In this document: positions 1-12,018 of the stretch, one piece after another
How positions within the stretch are numbered: the stretch's first letter is position 1
Layout: the number at the start of each line of letters is the position of its first letter
Source: Cheilinus undulatus
Lineage: Eukaryota; Chordata; Actinopteri; Labriformes; Labridae
NCBI RefSeq assembly: GCF_018320785.1
Contig: NC_054868.1
Coordinates: 44,151,874 to 44,215,873, forward strand
Direction of reading: 5' to 3'
DNA: 64,000 nucleotides
The notes under the pieces: model-generated
What the model was told of the DNA's origin: nothing
What the model saw: the letters and a program-made list of their open reading frames with translations, nothing else
The model's database searches: none
Made by a program: the position numbers and the translations under genes

Positions 1-96
1 CTTGCAGCAAACTCTGTGGTTTGATCCCCTGCAAATAATGTAAACTGTGTAACAATAACTAAAAGATTTCTCTCTCTCTCTCTTTCCCTGAACCAG

Positions 97-3000
97 AGCC
101 AAAGCGTGTCCCTCCTCCCGTGTCCCCCAAACCCCGCGGGCCTCCAACAGCACCCAAACCAGGCAAAGCAATAGTAGCTTCAGCTACACAGAGCCCCAGT
201 CCTGCTGCTACCAGCCCAGCTGCTGCCAGCCCCACCCCGGCCCCCAAACCCTCCTCTCCTCTCTCCACTGCTCCTCTTCCTGCCCCTGAGACCCCCTCTG
301 GTCCTTCCCTCTCTCCAGGACTCCCTCTTACCTCCCCCTCTCCAGCCCAGAGCCCCTCCACCCCGTCTCCACACCCTGTCAAGCCTCCTCGCTCCTCCAT
401 CGCCGGCCTCTCCATCGATCTCATAGGTGGACGGGAAGCAGAGGAGGAAGAGGAAAGGAGGCGAGAGGAGGAGGAGAGGAGGAAAGAGAAAGAGCAAAAG
501 AGGCAAAAGGAGCAGGAAGAGGAGGAGGAGGAGAGGAAGAGAGCGGAGGCAGAAAATGTGAGAGAGGTGGAGGGCCAAGCAGAGGAGGAGGAGCAGAAAG
601 AGGAGGTGAAGCATCGTTTGGAGGAGACCAGTGCCTCCTTGGCTGCAGCTGTGCAGGCTGTGGAGCATAAAATCAAAGAGGAGGACAAACAAAACGAGTG
701 AGTATTTAGGAAAAATTAGTCTGACATTAATGTGACAGTCTGAACCATTTTAATCAAAAACGCTGGTTAAGAACAGATCAAATCATAAATGAGCTTTTCT
801 TTGCACAAAGTAGACCTCAGAAGTGAGAAGACGAATATCAGGCAATGGATAGCAGTCCTGACATGACAATTCCCTGTATTCATGAAATTTAAATTATTCA
901 AAATATTTGTTCTTACCAGGAAAATAAAAGCATAAATACTGCTCTCGTGCCTTTCTATTAAAGTGGGAAATGCAGTCAGATCTTGAACCCCTTTGGTCAG
1001 ATTGATGAATATGTAATCTCTGCCTGCCAGTTTTTTGTCAGCCCTACACAGCAGCCAGAGTTTTAGACAAAGCTGTGGGCTGATGCCTGGCCTGTGGCTC
1101 CTGTGGCCTGTTTCATTCCCCTCTTTCTTTTCACTATTTCTGATTCTATCTTCTGTCTTTCTCTCTGAATAGAGGTATACAATCCTGACTATATGTCTAA
1201 AAAATAAAAACCAGCTTCACCATAGTGGGGAAATCTTACCATCAATGCTTTGAATTTCTTTATGGAGTTTTCTTGTTAATAGATGAAGTCATTTTCAATG
1301 CATTTATGCATTTAGAGGGTGGATGGGATTTTTAATTTGGGTCGAGCATTAATGTTATGGTTGTGCAAAGGGTGCAAGAACGCTGAATAGACATGATCAA
1401 AAGTATAAAATATGCAAGGATGTGGGCTGATTTACATTGGGTAGATGAGATAATTTAAGATATGCTATATTAACAGGTACAAATGATGTGAGATATTTCA
1501 CCAGTTAGCTTTCTTACAGTATTTAAGTTACAGAAAAACAGTAAAAAGAATATTTTCCAAAGAAGACAATATGCTTAACAAAGTCCTAGTGTGAAATTAA
1601 GTTCCCACAGCCAATGTAGGTCAGGGGTCATCAACCACAGAACTTTCAAATAAACTTAAGAATTTTTCAAAAAAGTCTTATTAACATCTTTTTGTATCTA
1701 TAGTTTTATTTTCTTTCAAATGTACAAAATTTTTTGGCTCCAACAATGAGATCAATCCCTATATCACAGCCAGCCACAAGGGGGCGACGGAGATTTTTTA
1801 GCTTAATATTTCTTCATACTCCCAAAACACCTGAAGCCAAAAGTTTCCATAGAAAACAGCAGTTTTTATCCAGAATGAACTTATAAATTAGTGCTTAATA
1901 TGCATTATATATTTGCTAATATTGACTTACAGGTGGATTTCTAAAAAAATGGATGACACATAAAGTCATTTCTGATTAAATTGTTTCAATCTTAGTTGTT
2001 TTTGGAGTCGTTTTAAAAGCTGTAGTTGTAATATTTATCCTCTAGAATTTTTCCTTGCATATATTTTGAATTTGATCATGTTCTGGGGGCTGGATGGTAA
2101 GATTTAGAGGACCTGATGTGGCCTCTTGATCACTGATATAGGCCCTGCTCAGGGCATCTAATGGAGCTTTTCTATTACATTGAGTGGCTGGGTTTGAGTC
2201 TGCATGACAGCCCAGCATGGGAGGAAATTTGCTTTTTCACCACAACCAAGCTAACCCATATGAGGGCATCTAGAGCTGCTGACGCGGCGTTCTGAGTTGA
2301 TGATGTTAAATAGCTGCGCTTCAGAAAGCATTGTTTTGCTCTGCCAGAAGGAGAAGCACTGATTGTTTCTACTACAAAGTTTCTTCCTCTTCCAGCAGGT
2401 ATTTCAAAGTTTGGCGCAGTCGTTGCTCCTTAAACATGTCTGCGAGGTTTCCCCAAATGATGACAAACCACTGTGACATCACCACACCGATGTTAAAGGC
2501 TGCTTATTGAGAGGTTATCAGTATTAACTAATCCCATCCACATGCATTCACACCACTGACACAGCAGTGAGAGCACAGTGGAGAAGCTCAAGGACACCTC
2601 GAGATGGGGATCAAACCCCAGACCTTCTGGTTCAGAGACGACTGACTCTATCTACTAATCCACAGCTATCTCAAGCTTAAAACGCCTGGTATACCCAGGC
2701 AGTCTCCTGTCCATGGACTAACCTGTCCCGACCTCTCTTAGCGTCTGAGACTAGACGAGACGTAGCAGGTTCAGAGAGGGAGAACAAAGTTCTTACAGAC
2801 TTACATTTTTCAGCCACATAAATTAGTGTTGTTCTGTGTACTGTGGCTTATTCTTCCAACTGTGACAAAGACCAGACATTTTTATATTTTAAAAAATAGC
2901 TAAACAGCTTCTCCTAAAACATTAGATTATTCCTGAAAATAGTGAAAAGCAGGTAGAGCTTTGAGGAAAATTAAATTACAGTCTTTAAAGCTATTTCCAA

Positions 3001-6000
3001 ACACAGTGCATAGAAACCTGATAAAAGGGTTGTCTATTAAAATTACTTTCATTTCTGTTATATTTCTGGGTCACTGTAGCAGTTTTGATTTGAGGTCACT
3101 GAGGCTGGTATTTCCTGTTGTATTTAAGATCTTAAAGTCAAAACAACCGGATGAATACAGGGGTGGGGTATTTTTTTAACTGATTGCCATGACTTTGACA
3201 CCTTCAATATGCATGAAACCATGGTTGCCATGGTAACTGAGAGTGCGTTTGAACAGTAAACACCCGAAGGCAGCTTCCCAGATATATGATAGAAGAGCAA
3301 CAGGTGTATCTGTTTACAGCTCAGTAAAGCAAACACATTGTGTGATTTTTTTTTTTTGTTCTGCGGTTGCTTTACAGTAAAAGCCTCTCTTCCTCTCAGC
3401 AGAAGGGCTTGTTTGATTTGTATTAGCAGTTACTAAATAAAGCTCTGACACACAAGGCTTCAGTGAAGAGGAGCAGAGGCTGGAGGACAAAAGTGGCCTG
3501 AATTTAAAGCTACTTATCCTTTGTACGTAGGTAGGATATTAAAATCCAACATGGACACTGTGGGCTGCATCACTACTAATAATTACTATGCATTAAGATA
3601 ATTACTGAAGGTGAAGGCTTTCACCAAAATAAACCCACCAGTCAACTGTATCAGAGTTCACTGTATGAAAAGCTGGTGTTAAATCTCTGTGATAGTGTGT
3701 TGTTCTGATGAGCTGACTGCAGATCATTTACTTTTTCACAGATTTTGAGACAATGGAACGTGAATGCTAGATTATTCCATAATAAAGCTCTAAAAAACAA
3801 CTTCTTATGCTACCATGTCAGCATGACACAGCAGAAAGAAAGAGACCAAAAGGAAAAATAACTCTGTTTGATGTCAAAGTTAATAAGGTTTTCTACAAAG
3901 TAATGTCAACTAAATAAAAATATATAATGTAAAATAAGTGACTGCATAAATATCCAGCCCCTTTAAGTCAGTATTTAGTAGATGCACCTTTGGCTGCAAT
4001 CACAGCACTAGTCTGTGTGGATAGCTCTCAGTCAGGCTTGCACATCTGGACACTGCAATTTTCCTCCATTCTTCTTTGCATAACTGCTCAAGCTCTGTCA
4101 GGTTGCACAGGGATCAGGTCCCTTCTCAGAGGAAGTTTATAATGAAAATAAAAATCCATGTAACTAGTAAAATAAGGATAACAACTACCACCTCTTCCCT
4201 GTACTCCCAAATATAGACAATTAAGTGACAGGGGGAATATGAGCATACAAGCAGGCATTAGCTGTAATAAAAATAAGAGTTTTTTTTAAAACAGCTCCTA
4301 AGGAACCATGAAACACTTTGGTTTTATAGTTTCTATCCTCAAGCACACCACCATCTGATGTAAAGGTGTGACAACAGAAAGAAGCAGCATGGCTAGAAAC
4401 ATGGAGCCAAGTGGAAAAAAAAAGGTGTGACACTGGGAGCTGCATAAGACATCAACAGCTCAGAAAAGAACCTGCAGAAGAGTGGATCGTATAGGGATAT
4501 TAAGTTGCTTTAAATATTGAAATTAGTGTGATGAAGAAGCATTGGTATGGATTATTGCCTTATTGTTTATTACTTTGTCATTGTTGTGCTTTACATCCTG
4601 TTTATCCTCCCCTAAGTTTCCCAGAGCAGGCCGGCCCCCAGAGTTTGCTGGACCCCTGAAAATCCCAGAGAATGGGCCCTCCACAGTCGTGATTGATTGA
4701 TAGGAGCCTTGTATGTCTGCTGGAGCAGTAGCATTGGTGCTAGCATCCTGGCTAACAGTTACTTCAATTTGGGGCTGAGAAGTGTATCAAGCTATTATTG
4801 GATTCTGATGTTGAAATTATTTATTTGTGCTGTTTTTAACCCATCTTATCCTGTTTTAATAGCCATTTAGCCGTCTTTCAACAATTCTGCACACTTTTTC
4901 CACCTTTTTGCTTCTTTAAATACATTTCACCGCTATTTCTGCCTGTTTTTTGCCACTTTATTAATCCTATTTCCCCACCTTTTCACAATCTTTACGCCCA
5001 TATTTGCTACTATAATACTTTTATGCCACCTTTAACCAATTTTGCCACTTTCCGCCTAGCGTTGCCTGTTAACCAATGTTTACTGCTTTTTAATACTATT
5101 TCACCACGTTTTTTTTTTTTCCTTTTTAGACACTTTTTAGACACTCAAATCTTTTTCTTTTTACCTCTGTTAACCCATTTTTGCCACTATTAAGTACTTT
5201 TTACCAATTCTTAAGTCCATTTCTGTCTATTTTAACTGCATTTTACTATTTGCATGCCCATTTTTGCAGGTATAAACTCATTTTTCCACTTTTCACAACT
5301 TTTCCTGCCTTTTTTGCCACTCTTAACTCATTTTTGCCACATTCTGCCAATTGTTGAATCTGTGAACCAATTTTTTCCATTCAAAAGCATATGTTTTGCC
5401 ACATTTAATCCATTTTACCTTCTTGGACCCATTGTTTCCACATTTTAATCTTATTTCACCACCTTTTTTACCTACTTTTGCCATTGTAAGGCCATTTTAC
5501 CATTTTTAAACCCCTTTCCCACCTTTTTCTGCCCATTTATGCCACTTTTAACCCAACAAATTTTATGTCCAATTTTTGCCAATTTAACTGCATTTCACTG
5601 TTTGACACACCCATTATTGCCACTTATAACCCATTCATCCCACCTTTTTATTTTCATTTTTGCACATTTGGTATTTTTCACCCTGTAATTGCCTCTGTTA
5701 ACCCATCTGTGCCACTTCTGATTACACAACAACACGGTTTAAAGACAAGAGGTTTACATTTTGAAGAATACTATATTCTGTAAAGCAAGAGTTTTAATTA
5801 TTTAGGTCAAAAATAAAAAATGGTTATCCCAGCTCAACCCCAAGAATCAGTTATGTAAGTGTTCTTAAGATATACTGTGGGCTCCTGAAGCCCCCATAAG
5901 GTGGTGAAATGGAAAAAAACTGGTAAAAGTGGCAAAACAGGCAGGAAAAAGTAGTGAAAAGGGGTCTAAAAGAGGCAAATGGGTTAGAGATGGGCAAACA

Positions 6001-7289
6001 CCCATGGTTAAATGTGCCAAACACCGGTTCAAAATGGTAAAAAAGGTAGAAAAGTATAAAAAATGGTTAAAAATAGGCAAAAAGGTGGATAATGCAGCAA
6101 AACTTGGTTTAAAGCACAGAAGGTAGGAAAGTGTTTCGAAAAAGTGTTAAAAATATTTAAAAAGAGGCATAACCCATGTTTAGATTTGGGAAAAATGGTT
6201 GAAAGAGGCAAAAAAAAAAAGGTAGGAAAGAGGCAAAAAAAAAAAAAGGTAGGAAAGAATAAGAATGAGTTTAAAGAGTCAAAAATGGTAACTAGTGGCA
6301 AAAAGTGTTAGGGGCAAAAAAAAGGAGAAAGGTGTCCAAAATAGGTTCAAAGATGCAAAAGCCATGTTCAAGTGTTGCAAATAAAATTTATCAAAGGCAA
6401 ACAAAAAGGTAGAGAAGTGTAAAAATAGGATGTAGGAGTCAAAAATGGTCAAATGTGGCAAAACCTGCTTTAAAAAAGCACAAAAGGTGGAAAAGTATAA
6501 AAATGTGGTAAAAGAGGTAAAACCCCCGTGGTTAAATTTGACAGGAAACTCTGAAAGGGGGAAAAAAGGGAGAAAAATGTAAAAACAAGGTCAATAGAGG
6601 AAAAAAAAAACTTTAAATATAGCTAAAGTTGGATAAAGAGGCAAAAATGGGCAAGAAAAGGGTCAGACAGAGGCAAGGTTGGTTATCAGGGTCAGAAAAG
6701 TTACTAACTGTGGCAAAACTTGGTTAAAAGAGGCAATAAACGTATAAAAGTGTACAAAAAAAATGCCCAGAGTGGCAAAATTGCCAGAAAAATTGGTGAA
6801 AATCTGTTAAAAAGTGGAGAAAAGTGGTTAAACATTTTTTCAACAATAGAATGAATAATTTCAAAATTAGAACCAAATAAAGCTGAACTGTTTTTTGGCT
6901 TCAAAATGAGGAAAATGTAAGAGACGATGGAAGCACCATTGCTACAGTTACAACACCTGTATTAATACATCACAGCTGGAGAGAGCCCGTTTTACTGAGT
7001 TTTTAGGGGACCCAGAACCTTCTGTGGGTTCCTGTGTGTCCGTGTTGAGGAATATTGTGTATAACGTTAGAAAGGATCTCTATAATGCAGCTGAACAATG
7101 TGTGAAACTCAGCTCACACTCCTCTATGACTGTGACTGTGTTGTCTGCTTCAGTATCAGCTAACACTCCTTTTTCTTCTCTCCAACTCGCAGCTCTCTTT
7201 CCAGCAAAAAGGAGACGGCCTCCATCTTGGACGACATCGGCAGCATGTTTGACGACTTGGCAGACCAACTGGATGCAATGCTCGACTGA
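97..7289 (+). CDS. caskin1: caskin1, C-terminal two coding exons (5' part outside window)
   Basis: Caskin1 is a neuronal scaffold protein that binds the synaptic kinase CASK. Only its C-terminus is here. Exon A is 97-697, preceded by a CT-rich tract ending CCAG and followed by GTGAGT. Exon B is 7193-7289, preceded by CTCGCAG and ending in TGA. The phase (two bases, then one) joins them in frame. Exon A starts with a proline-rich stretch ([12 protein letters not shown], then Ala/Ser/Pro-rich), continues with [12 protein letters not shown], then about 70 residues dominated by Glu, Arg and Lys, and ends with a short helix-like part ([15 protein letters not shown]). Exon B encodes the hallmark tail [20 protein letters not shown]. 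The tail identifies the Caskin family; caskin1 rather than caskin2 is inferred from the neighbours gng13, chtf18 and SNHG19, which sit with CASKIN1 on human 16p13.3. The SH3, SAM and ankyrin domains would lie upstream of the window. Confidence 0.87.
2560..2690 (-). repeat. tRNA-derived SINE fragment
   Basis: Read on the - strand the stretch carries a box-B-like 'ggggtttgatcccc' followed by 'gaggtgtccttgagc', the signature of a common fish SINE. The match is degraded and the tail is missing. Confidence 0.5.
3865..4140. mobile_element. Tc1-like transposon fragment
   Basis: The block around 'agtatttagtagatgcacc' and the following 'ctgtgtggatagctctcag' recurs at 30838-30960 within a longer copy. 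It matches, from memory, a very common fish Tc1-like family in which this part precedes the transposase region. Only the end portion is present here, without coding capacity. Confidence 0.6.
4627..5835 (+). repeat. GCCACTTTT-array element, copy 1
   Basis: The left end 'aggccggcccccagagtttg', then 'gctggacccctgaaaatccc' and 'cagagaatgggccctcc', matches the ends of the copies at 36.66 and 39.74 kb. The centre (about 4840-5720) is a degenerate array of T-rich units such as 'ttttgccacttttaaccca'. The right flank (5740-5835, 'tttacattttgaagaatact' and 'tatttaggtc') matches the right flank of the 39.74-kb copy. No reading frame spans it. Confidence 0.7.
5870..7028 (-). repeat. GCCACTTTT-array element, copy 2 (inverted to copy 1)
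   Basis: Same family in the opposite direction. The array (about 5900-6840) reads 'aaaagtggcaaaa' and 'gggttaaa' on the + strand. The right end 'gggacccagaaccttctgtg' at about 7003-7025 is the reverse complement of the family's left end, preceded by 'attaatacatcacagctgg', which also matches. It ends only about 165 bases before the last caskin1 exon. Confidence 0.7.
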
Positions 7290-8879
7290 TCCGCTGCCCA
7301 CGTCCCGTCTCAAACCAAGCCCTTTACCCCCACCTTTCCTATCCCTTATCATGTGTAGGTGTATCAACAAAACTCTCCCAAGGCTCGACGCTGCTGGCGC
7401 TCTGCGAGTGTGTGCGTGTGAGTTTGAGTGTGTTTGAGCGCTTCTCATGTAGCCTTGTACAGCAAAATCACCGAGGAGGGAGACCTCTTCGTCTGGTGCG
7501 GTAGCTCTAGAACGCCTCCTGACACGAGGAGGCCGCTCCCACACAACCTCTGACCTCTGCAGCCCAGCGAGCCGCCGCCACCTCTGAGTCTGAGAGGGCT
7601 GCATGGACCGAGAAGCACAATCATTTTCCTCATCCTTTTATCTCCACAGACTCTGGCTAGGACAGAGACGTTAACCCAGTCAGACAGGGAGACAGACAGA
7701 TAAGCATATTGCTTGCAAAAATAAGCACATGAACTGACTGACAGGCGGATAAGATAGCGGGATCGATAGACAGGATGCATACAGATGAGATACCAGCGAG
7801 AGTTTTAAAAAAAAAAGCACACAGAAAGACGGGCCGCTTTCTGAGTCTGTCTCACTCATGAGATGTCAAAAAAGATGCATTTTTCCAGATTCTTCTTCTG
7901 TGTGAGTGGAGGATTGTGGTTAACCAGAAACTTCCTGACTTGTGTGTCGTCTTTCTTCATGTTGTTGTTGTTGCCGTTGTTGTTACCGTTGCCGTTGTTG
8001 TCGTTACGAGTGTATGTAGTTCCTGCTGATGCTCATGTCAATGTCCTCCCACTCGTACAGTAGCTATTCTAACGATCAGAACGACGATATAGATGTGTGT
8101 CCATGAAATTTGAGACACCCGCACACGTTCACTCACATACAGATAAAGGCATTTCATTGGTGGTGACTTTGCTGGTGTTGGTGTGTAGCTCCGTCTATGG
8201 AGGTTTGCTTGGAAATGAATCTGCAAATACACATGCACATGCAATGACACACAGACTCATGCGTTGTTTCCCTTTGTCCTGCTGCAGTGAACAGTGTTTT
8301 TAAAAAGATAGTCCTATATTTCAATGCTTTATATAGTACATCCAGTATACATACATAGAGTTTCTAATATACCTGGGTATTTGAGCTGTTAGAGCTCCCT
8401 CTAGTGTTGGTTAGTGAAACTGCCTCTAATCTTCCCACCTACCATCCTGCCTCCTCATTTCTTTTCTCCCTTTGATACCTCCTTCTTTTTGTTCACTTTA
8501 CATCTCTCTGTGCCTTGGTAGTGTTCTCTCATATATTCAGATTTACTTTTATATCCCCATTTTTTCTTATTATTTCCATTTTAATTGTTTTTTTCTGGCT
8601 CCTTGTGTATGTGTGTGACGTCAGAAGTAGGTTATAGTTTGAGTTTTGTGTCTGCATTCCTCCTGTAAACATTGAAAAGCATTGTAAGAGCCCTCTGCCA
8701 CCCCCTGGACCCCTCCTGTAAGCTGTAATAAATTGGCTCTGCTCCTTCCCGGTTTTCAGTGGTCCCCCATGTAGGCCAAACAGTGGATCAAGCACCAGTG
8801 TTCACCCCAATGAAGAGTCCACTTGTATTTTTATGCTCTTTGAAAACAAAGATATATTTGAGAGACAGATGGTTCTATG

Positions 8880-8910
<31 letters not shown>

Positions 8911-9105
8911 AGATAATAATAATGATGATGATGATGATAGTTATAGATATTAAATTGAGGCGAGCTGATTGAGCCTGTACATTTCTGGTTGAGTTCTGGA
9001 TGTGTTGTGACGGCTTTCGTGCCATGGTTGGGTTTAGGTTGTGTTTCTGCTGTGACGATGCATTCCTGTACAGCTGTGATCAGAATAAATGTATAAATTA
9101 AACCT
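7290..9105 (+). other. caskin1 3' untranslated region
   Basis: About 1.8 kb follow the caskin1 stop codon without a convincing splice acceptor or reading frame. An AATAAA at 9084-9089 is the best poly(A) signal. A weaker one (AATAAA within GTAATAAATTGG near 8725) could give a shorter transcript. The stretch contains purine/pyrimidine simple sequence, TTG/CCG-type triplets near 7965-8005 and an AAT/GAT microsatellite. The extent is inferred from the poly(A) signal only. Confidence 0.6.
8881..8939. repeat. (AAT)n-(GAT)n microsatellite
   Basis: Triplet run: AAT repeated about a dozen times with one interruption, changing to GAT repeats at the right end. It lies in the caskin1 3' UTR. Confidence 0.95.
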
Positions 9106-10600
9106 TACATAACTCGTCATGTGTGTTTCTTTTTTATTTCTCACTTGTCTTTACATGAAATATTGGCTCTTTCTGAAGAGATTAGCTGCTATTCAGCACT
9201 TTGAGATTGGACAATAAAGCACTGCTCAACTGATTTAATAAACTAAATACAAAGTTAAAATTACATTTTAAGGACTTTAATTAATATCTAACATGATGGA
9301 GACTTTTATCTTGAAAATTTCTTGAAAAATAAGGGGATACATTATGTTAGGAATGAATGGCCTACAAAATAAATAGTTTATTTCCAGGTCTTGCTCTGAT
9401 TTCATTTGGATAATTTATCATAGAGATTTAAACCCATTTTAAGGGGGAGTTAAAGGATCTAATTGCTTGTAAGAAAAATAATTTCTTTTGAATTTACAAG
9501 GAAATTAAGACTTCTATTTACATGGTAAATGGAGCTTGAGCCTGTATAGCGCTTTTCTAGTCATATGAAAGGCCACACATAAAGGGGAGAGGTTTTTGGG
9601 GCCTAGCCCGACTGGGGGCCCATGGAAGTCAGCCCCAGATGGGCCACTGTAAAGTCAAGCTGTCATAACAACATTTAATTTTTAACAGAATTTCTTTCTT
9701 TCTTAAAACAGAATTAAATGGGTTAAAAGTGGCAAAAAGGGTAGGAAAAAGTGGGGAAATGGAGTTACAAGTGACAAAACTTGATTTAAAGTGTCAAAAA
9801 CATACAGAAAAGACAGCGAAATGGGATTAAAAAGTGGCAAAAATGGTTCAAAAGTGGTAAAAAACAGAGAGGAAAAAGTGCACAAAACTGATGAAAAGTG
9901 GACCTAGACTAACACCAGTGCTACTGATGAAACACCTATACATTGAAACCTTCAATTAATCACAACAGAGGAGGGCCCATTCTGCGGGGCCCAGCAAAAA
10001 TTATGGACAGGCCTGGTAGTGTGATTACTCAAAGCGCTTCAACACTGCAGGTCACACCTCTGCATTCACGCCTTTTCACTCCATAGTCACACACTGATAA
10101 TAGTCTACAATATATTTGAAACACATTACAACACATTATTTATAAGCAGCTTATATTTGTGGAAAAGTTGGAAATATTACATGTATTAAATCGCATTTAG
10201 GTAATTGTATTCTTGCAACACTCTGAACAAAAAAAGAGGAAAATTAATGTTTAAATTATACATAAACACCGTTATCTCTTTTGAGGAGAATTTTGCGTCA
10301 TTGTCTTATTTTTTTCTTAAAAGCACCGTTTCCTAATTCCTTAAAAAATAAGCGATTTTTGTTATTATAATAAAAAACTACACCTCCCGTGAGGCTTTAA
10401 AGCAGTCTTCACCTATACGAGTCGAGAAATGTAGTTCTTTTGAGCGGTCAAAATTATCGCTGTATTAAAACGATTGACAGTTTAGGCATTAACGTTAAAT
10501 CACAAACAGCAAAACATTAATACCAGAAAGGACAAGTATAAGAAACTTTATGTCTTATTAAATAGAAAAAAGACTCCTAGTTAAAGAGTTAGCTCCGAAA
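9106..10600. other. caskin1 to snoRNA-host intergenic region
   Basis: AT-rich intergenic DNA. Apart from the element at 9570-10018 I see no gene. The last few hundred bases before 10600 lead into the promoter of the non-coding host gene. Confidence 0.6.
9570..10018 (-). repeat. GCCACTTTT-array element, short copy with both ends
   Basis: A compact copy of about 450 bases. Left: 'aaaggggagaggtttttggg' and 'ctgggggcccatggaagtca'. Middle: a short array (9718-9900) of 'gggttaaaagtggcaaaaa' units. Right: 'caacagaggagggcccattc' and 'ggggcccagcaaaaattatg' ending 'ggacaggcctgg'. It is useful for defining the family because both termini are visible around a minimal array. Confidence 0.7.
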
Positions 10601-10604
10601 TGGG

Positions 10605-10661
10605 AGGGACTTCCGGTGCCGGAAACCGTTTATAAATGAAGTTTTCCGGCCCTGTGCGGTC
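10605..10661 (+). promoter_or_regulatory. TATA promoter of the snoRNA host gene
   Basis: ACTTCCGG (10609-10616, ETS-type) and TATAAA (10631-10636) lie in a locally GC-rich island. A pyrimidine start CTCTG about 30 bases after the TATA box (10661) would suit the oligopyrimidine starts usual for snoRNA host transcripts. The exact start is inferred. Confidence 0.5.
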
Positions 10662-11670
10662 TCTGATGGTAACGTGGTAGGAGAGATGGCTATCCGGGAC
10701 TCCTCTGGGCATTTTGTACCAAAACCTTCACCAGTTTTCAGCAAACATGACCAAAGCAGGTCGCTTAGTATGATAGACGTCGACCTGGTCACAAGATGAA
10801 GTCAAATTGAGTGAGTATTATAATGTTTACTTGCTAACTATGGTGCATTTTGGTTTCAACAGTAGCACGTGGCTGTTGAGCAAATGTAAGAGCCACTCAT
10901 TACTAAAACAAAGTGGTCAATTCTTCTTAAAATAGTAAATGCAGCTTTAAAATTGGAGCAGTCAGTTCTAAATTTTTGTTTTTAATTTTTTTAGTAGAGT
11001 TTTCCAGACTTAAGTGAGGCAAAGGTGCTACTTCTCTTTCTGTGTCCGCGTGCATGTGTACAGGGCAAAGGGTGTCACCATTTTTTTTTTTTTACTAAAT
11101 TCACACGTTTTTAAACGACACGTTTGAACAGTAATGGATGATGTTTAATTCTAAATCACCGATAATAAAAAAAGTATTTATTTGATGTAGACACCCATGT
11201 AGCAGAGAAATGTTTCCATAAAATTGTGGTTGAATTTTTTTTTTACACCGTCTTAATGGTTGCCAATAGTCTTAAATATTTAAACAGTGTGCAGGAGTTT
11301 GATTGGTTTTTGATCTCCGGGGAAAAAAAAGTTAAGGTATAATCCAATATTCTGTGCCTAGGACTTTTTTTTTGCAGTCTAATAAAATTATTAACTGGGA
11401 GTCATTTATATTGGAAAAATCAGAAGGTTGCACTGATTTTGTTGCATCTCTAATCCCCTTTAAATCATATTTTCATTGACAGTATTCCCTGGTACAGGTG
11501 ATAATCAAGGCAGCTGAGACATGGTTGCTGCGTAGATGTCTTTCCAGGCCTGAAGACCAGCAAGATGCCTGAATTCAGTCCGTCGACACCTGATGAGCAC
11601 TGATTTCAAGGGATCAGCATCTCCAGGAGTTAGAGCTGGTGAGTTCATATATATGGCATGTTGAAGATTA

Positions 11671-11763
11671 GCAGCCTGTGATGACAAACTAAATTTTACT
11701 TTTCTGACACCTACTATGAGAGCTGAACTCCAGCCTCTGATTCTGAATTTAAACTGAGGCTCT
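11671..11763 (+). ncRNA. snord60: box C/D snoRNA SNORD60 (U60), copy 1
   Basis: C box GTGATGA at 11678-11684, an internal CTGA at 11704-11707, a second internal CTGA in 'agcctctgattc', and a D box CTGA at 11754-11757. The ends AGCC (11673-11676) and GGCT (11758-11761) pair into the terminal stem. The core 'tctgacacctactatgagag' closely resembles human U60, which guides 2'-O-methylation of 28S rRNA. It lies in host intron 2, 76 bases before the next acceptor, the usual spacing for intron-processed C/D snoRNAs. Confidence 0.83.
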
Positions 11764-11928
11764 ATAATGGATGTATTTGGGCTGTCTTTCCCTGATAATG
11801 GCCGCTTACATTCATGTTTTTCTACTTTTCTCTAAGGTCTTTGGATCAAAATTTTCTCAACTTCAGCTAAAAGTGCCATCTAAAACCTGGTAAGTCCTCT
11901 CAATACTTTGTATTTTAAAAAATCCTTC

Positions 11929-12018
11929 TAGCCAGTGATGACAAACTAAAATAAACTTTTCTGACACCTACTATGAGAGCTGAACTTCAGCCCCTGATTC
12001 TAACTTTATCCTGAGGCT
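11929..12018 (+). ncRNA. snord60: box C/D snoRNA SNORD60 (U60), copy 2
   Basis: Paralogue of copy 1 in the next intron: C box GTGATGA at 11935-11941, internal CTGA at 11961-11964, D box CTGA at 12011-12014, and terminal stem TAGCC/GGCT(C). The central 40 bases are nearly identical to copy 1, but the bases just before the D box differ ('aactttatc' against 'gaatttaaa'), so the two D-box guides need not be equivalent. It ends about 75 bases before the acceptor of the next exon. Confidence 0.83.

Larger units (their letters stand above)
698..7192 (+). other. caskin1 last intron, repeat-rich
   Basis: This 6.5-kb intron has no additional exon that I can support. From 698 to about 2540 it is AT-rich sequence with weak traces of old fish repeats (for example the 'ggggtcatcaacc' and 'ggccctgctcagg' pieces near 1620-2160). 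At 2560-2690 is a SINE fragment, at 3865-4140 a Tc1-like fragment, and at 4627-7028 two opposed copies of the GCCACTTTT-type element. Short reading frames here lie inside repeats or low-complexity sequence. Confidence 0.6.

Noticed and set aside
59-692. Two long reading frames on the - strand opposite caskin1 exon A
   Set aside because: They are shadows of the proline- and glutamate-rich caskin1 exon; low-complexity coding sequence keeps the opposite strand open.
5254-6904. Many short Phe- or Lys-rich frames in the T-rich arrays
   Set aside because: They are translations of simple repeats. The same artefacts recur in every copy of the array family.
7080-7780. Antisense frames over the caskin1 last exon and 3' UTR
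   Set aside because: No recognisable domain; they run across a well-supported sense exon and its UTR.
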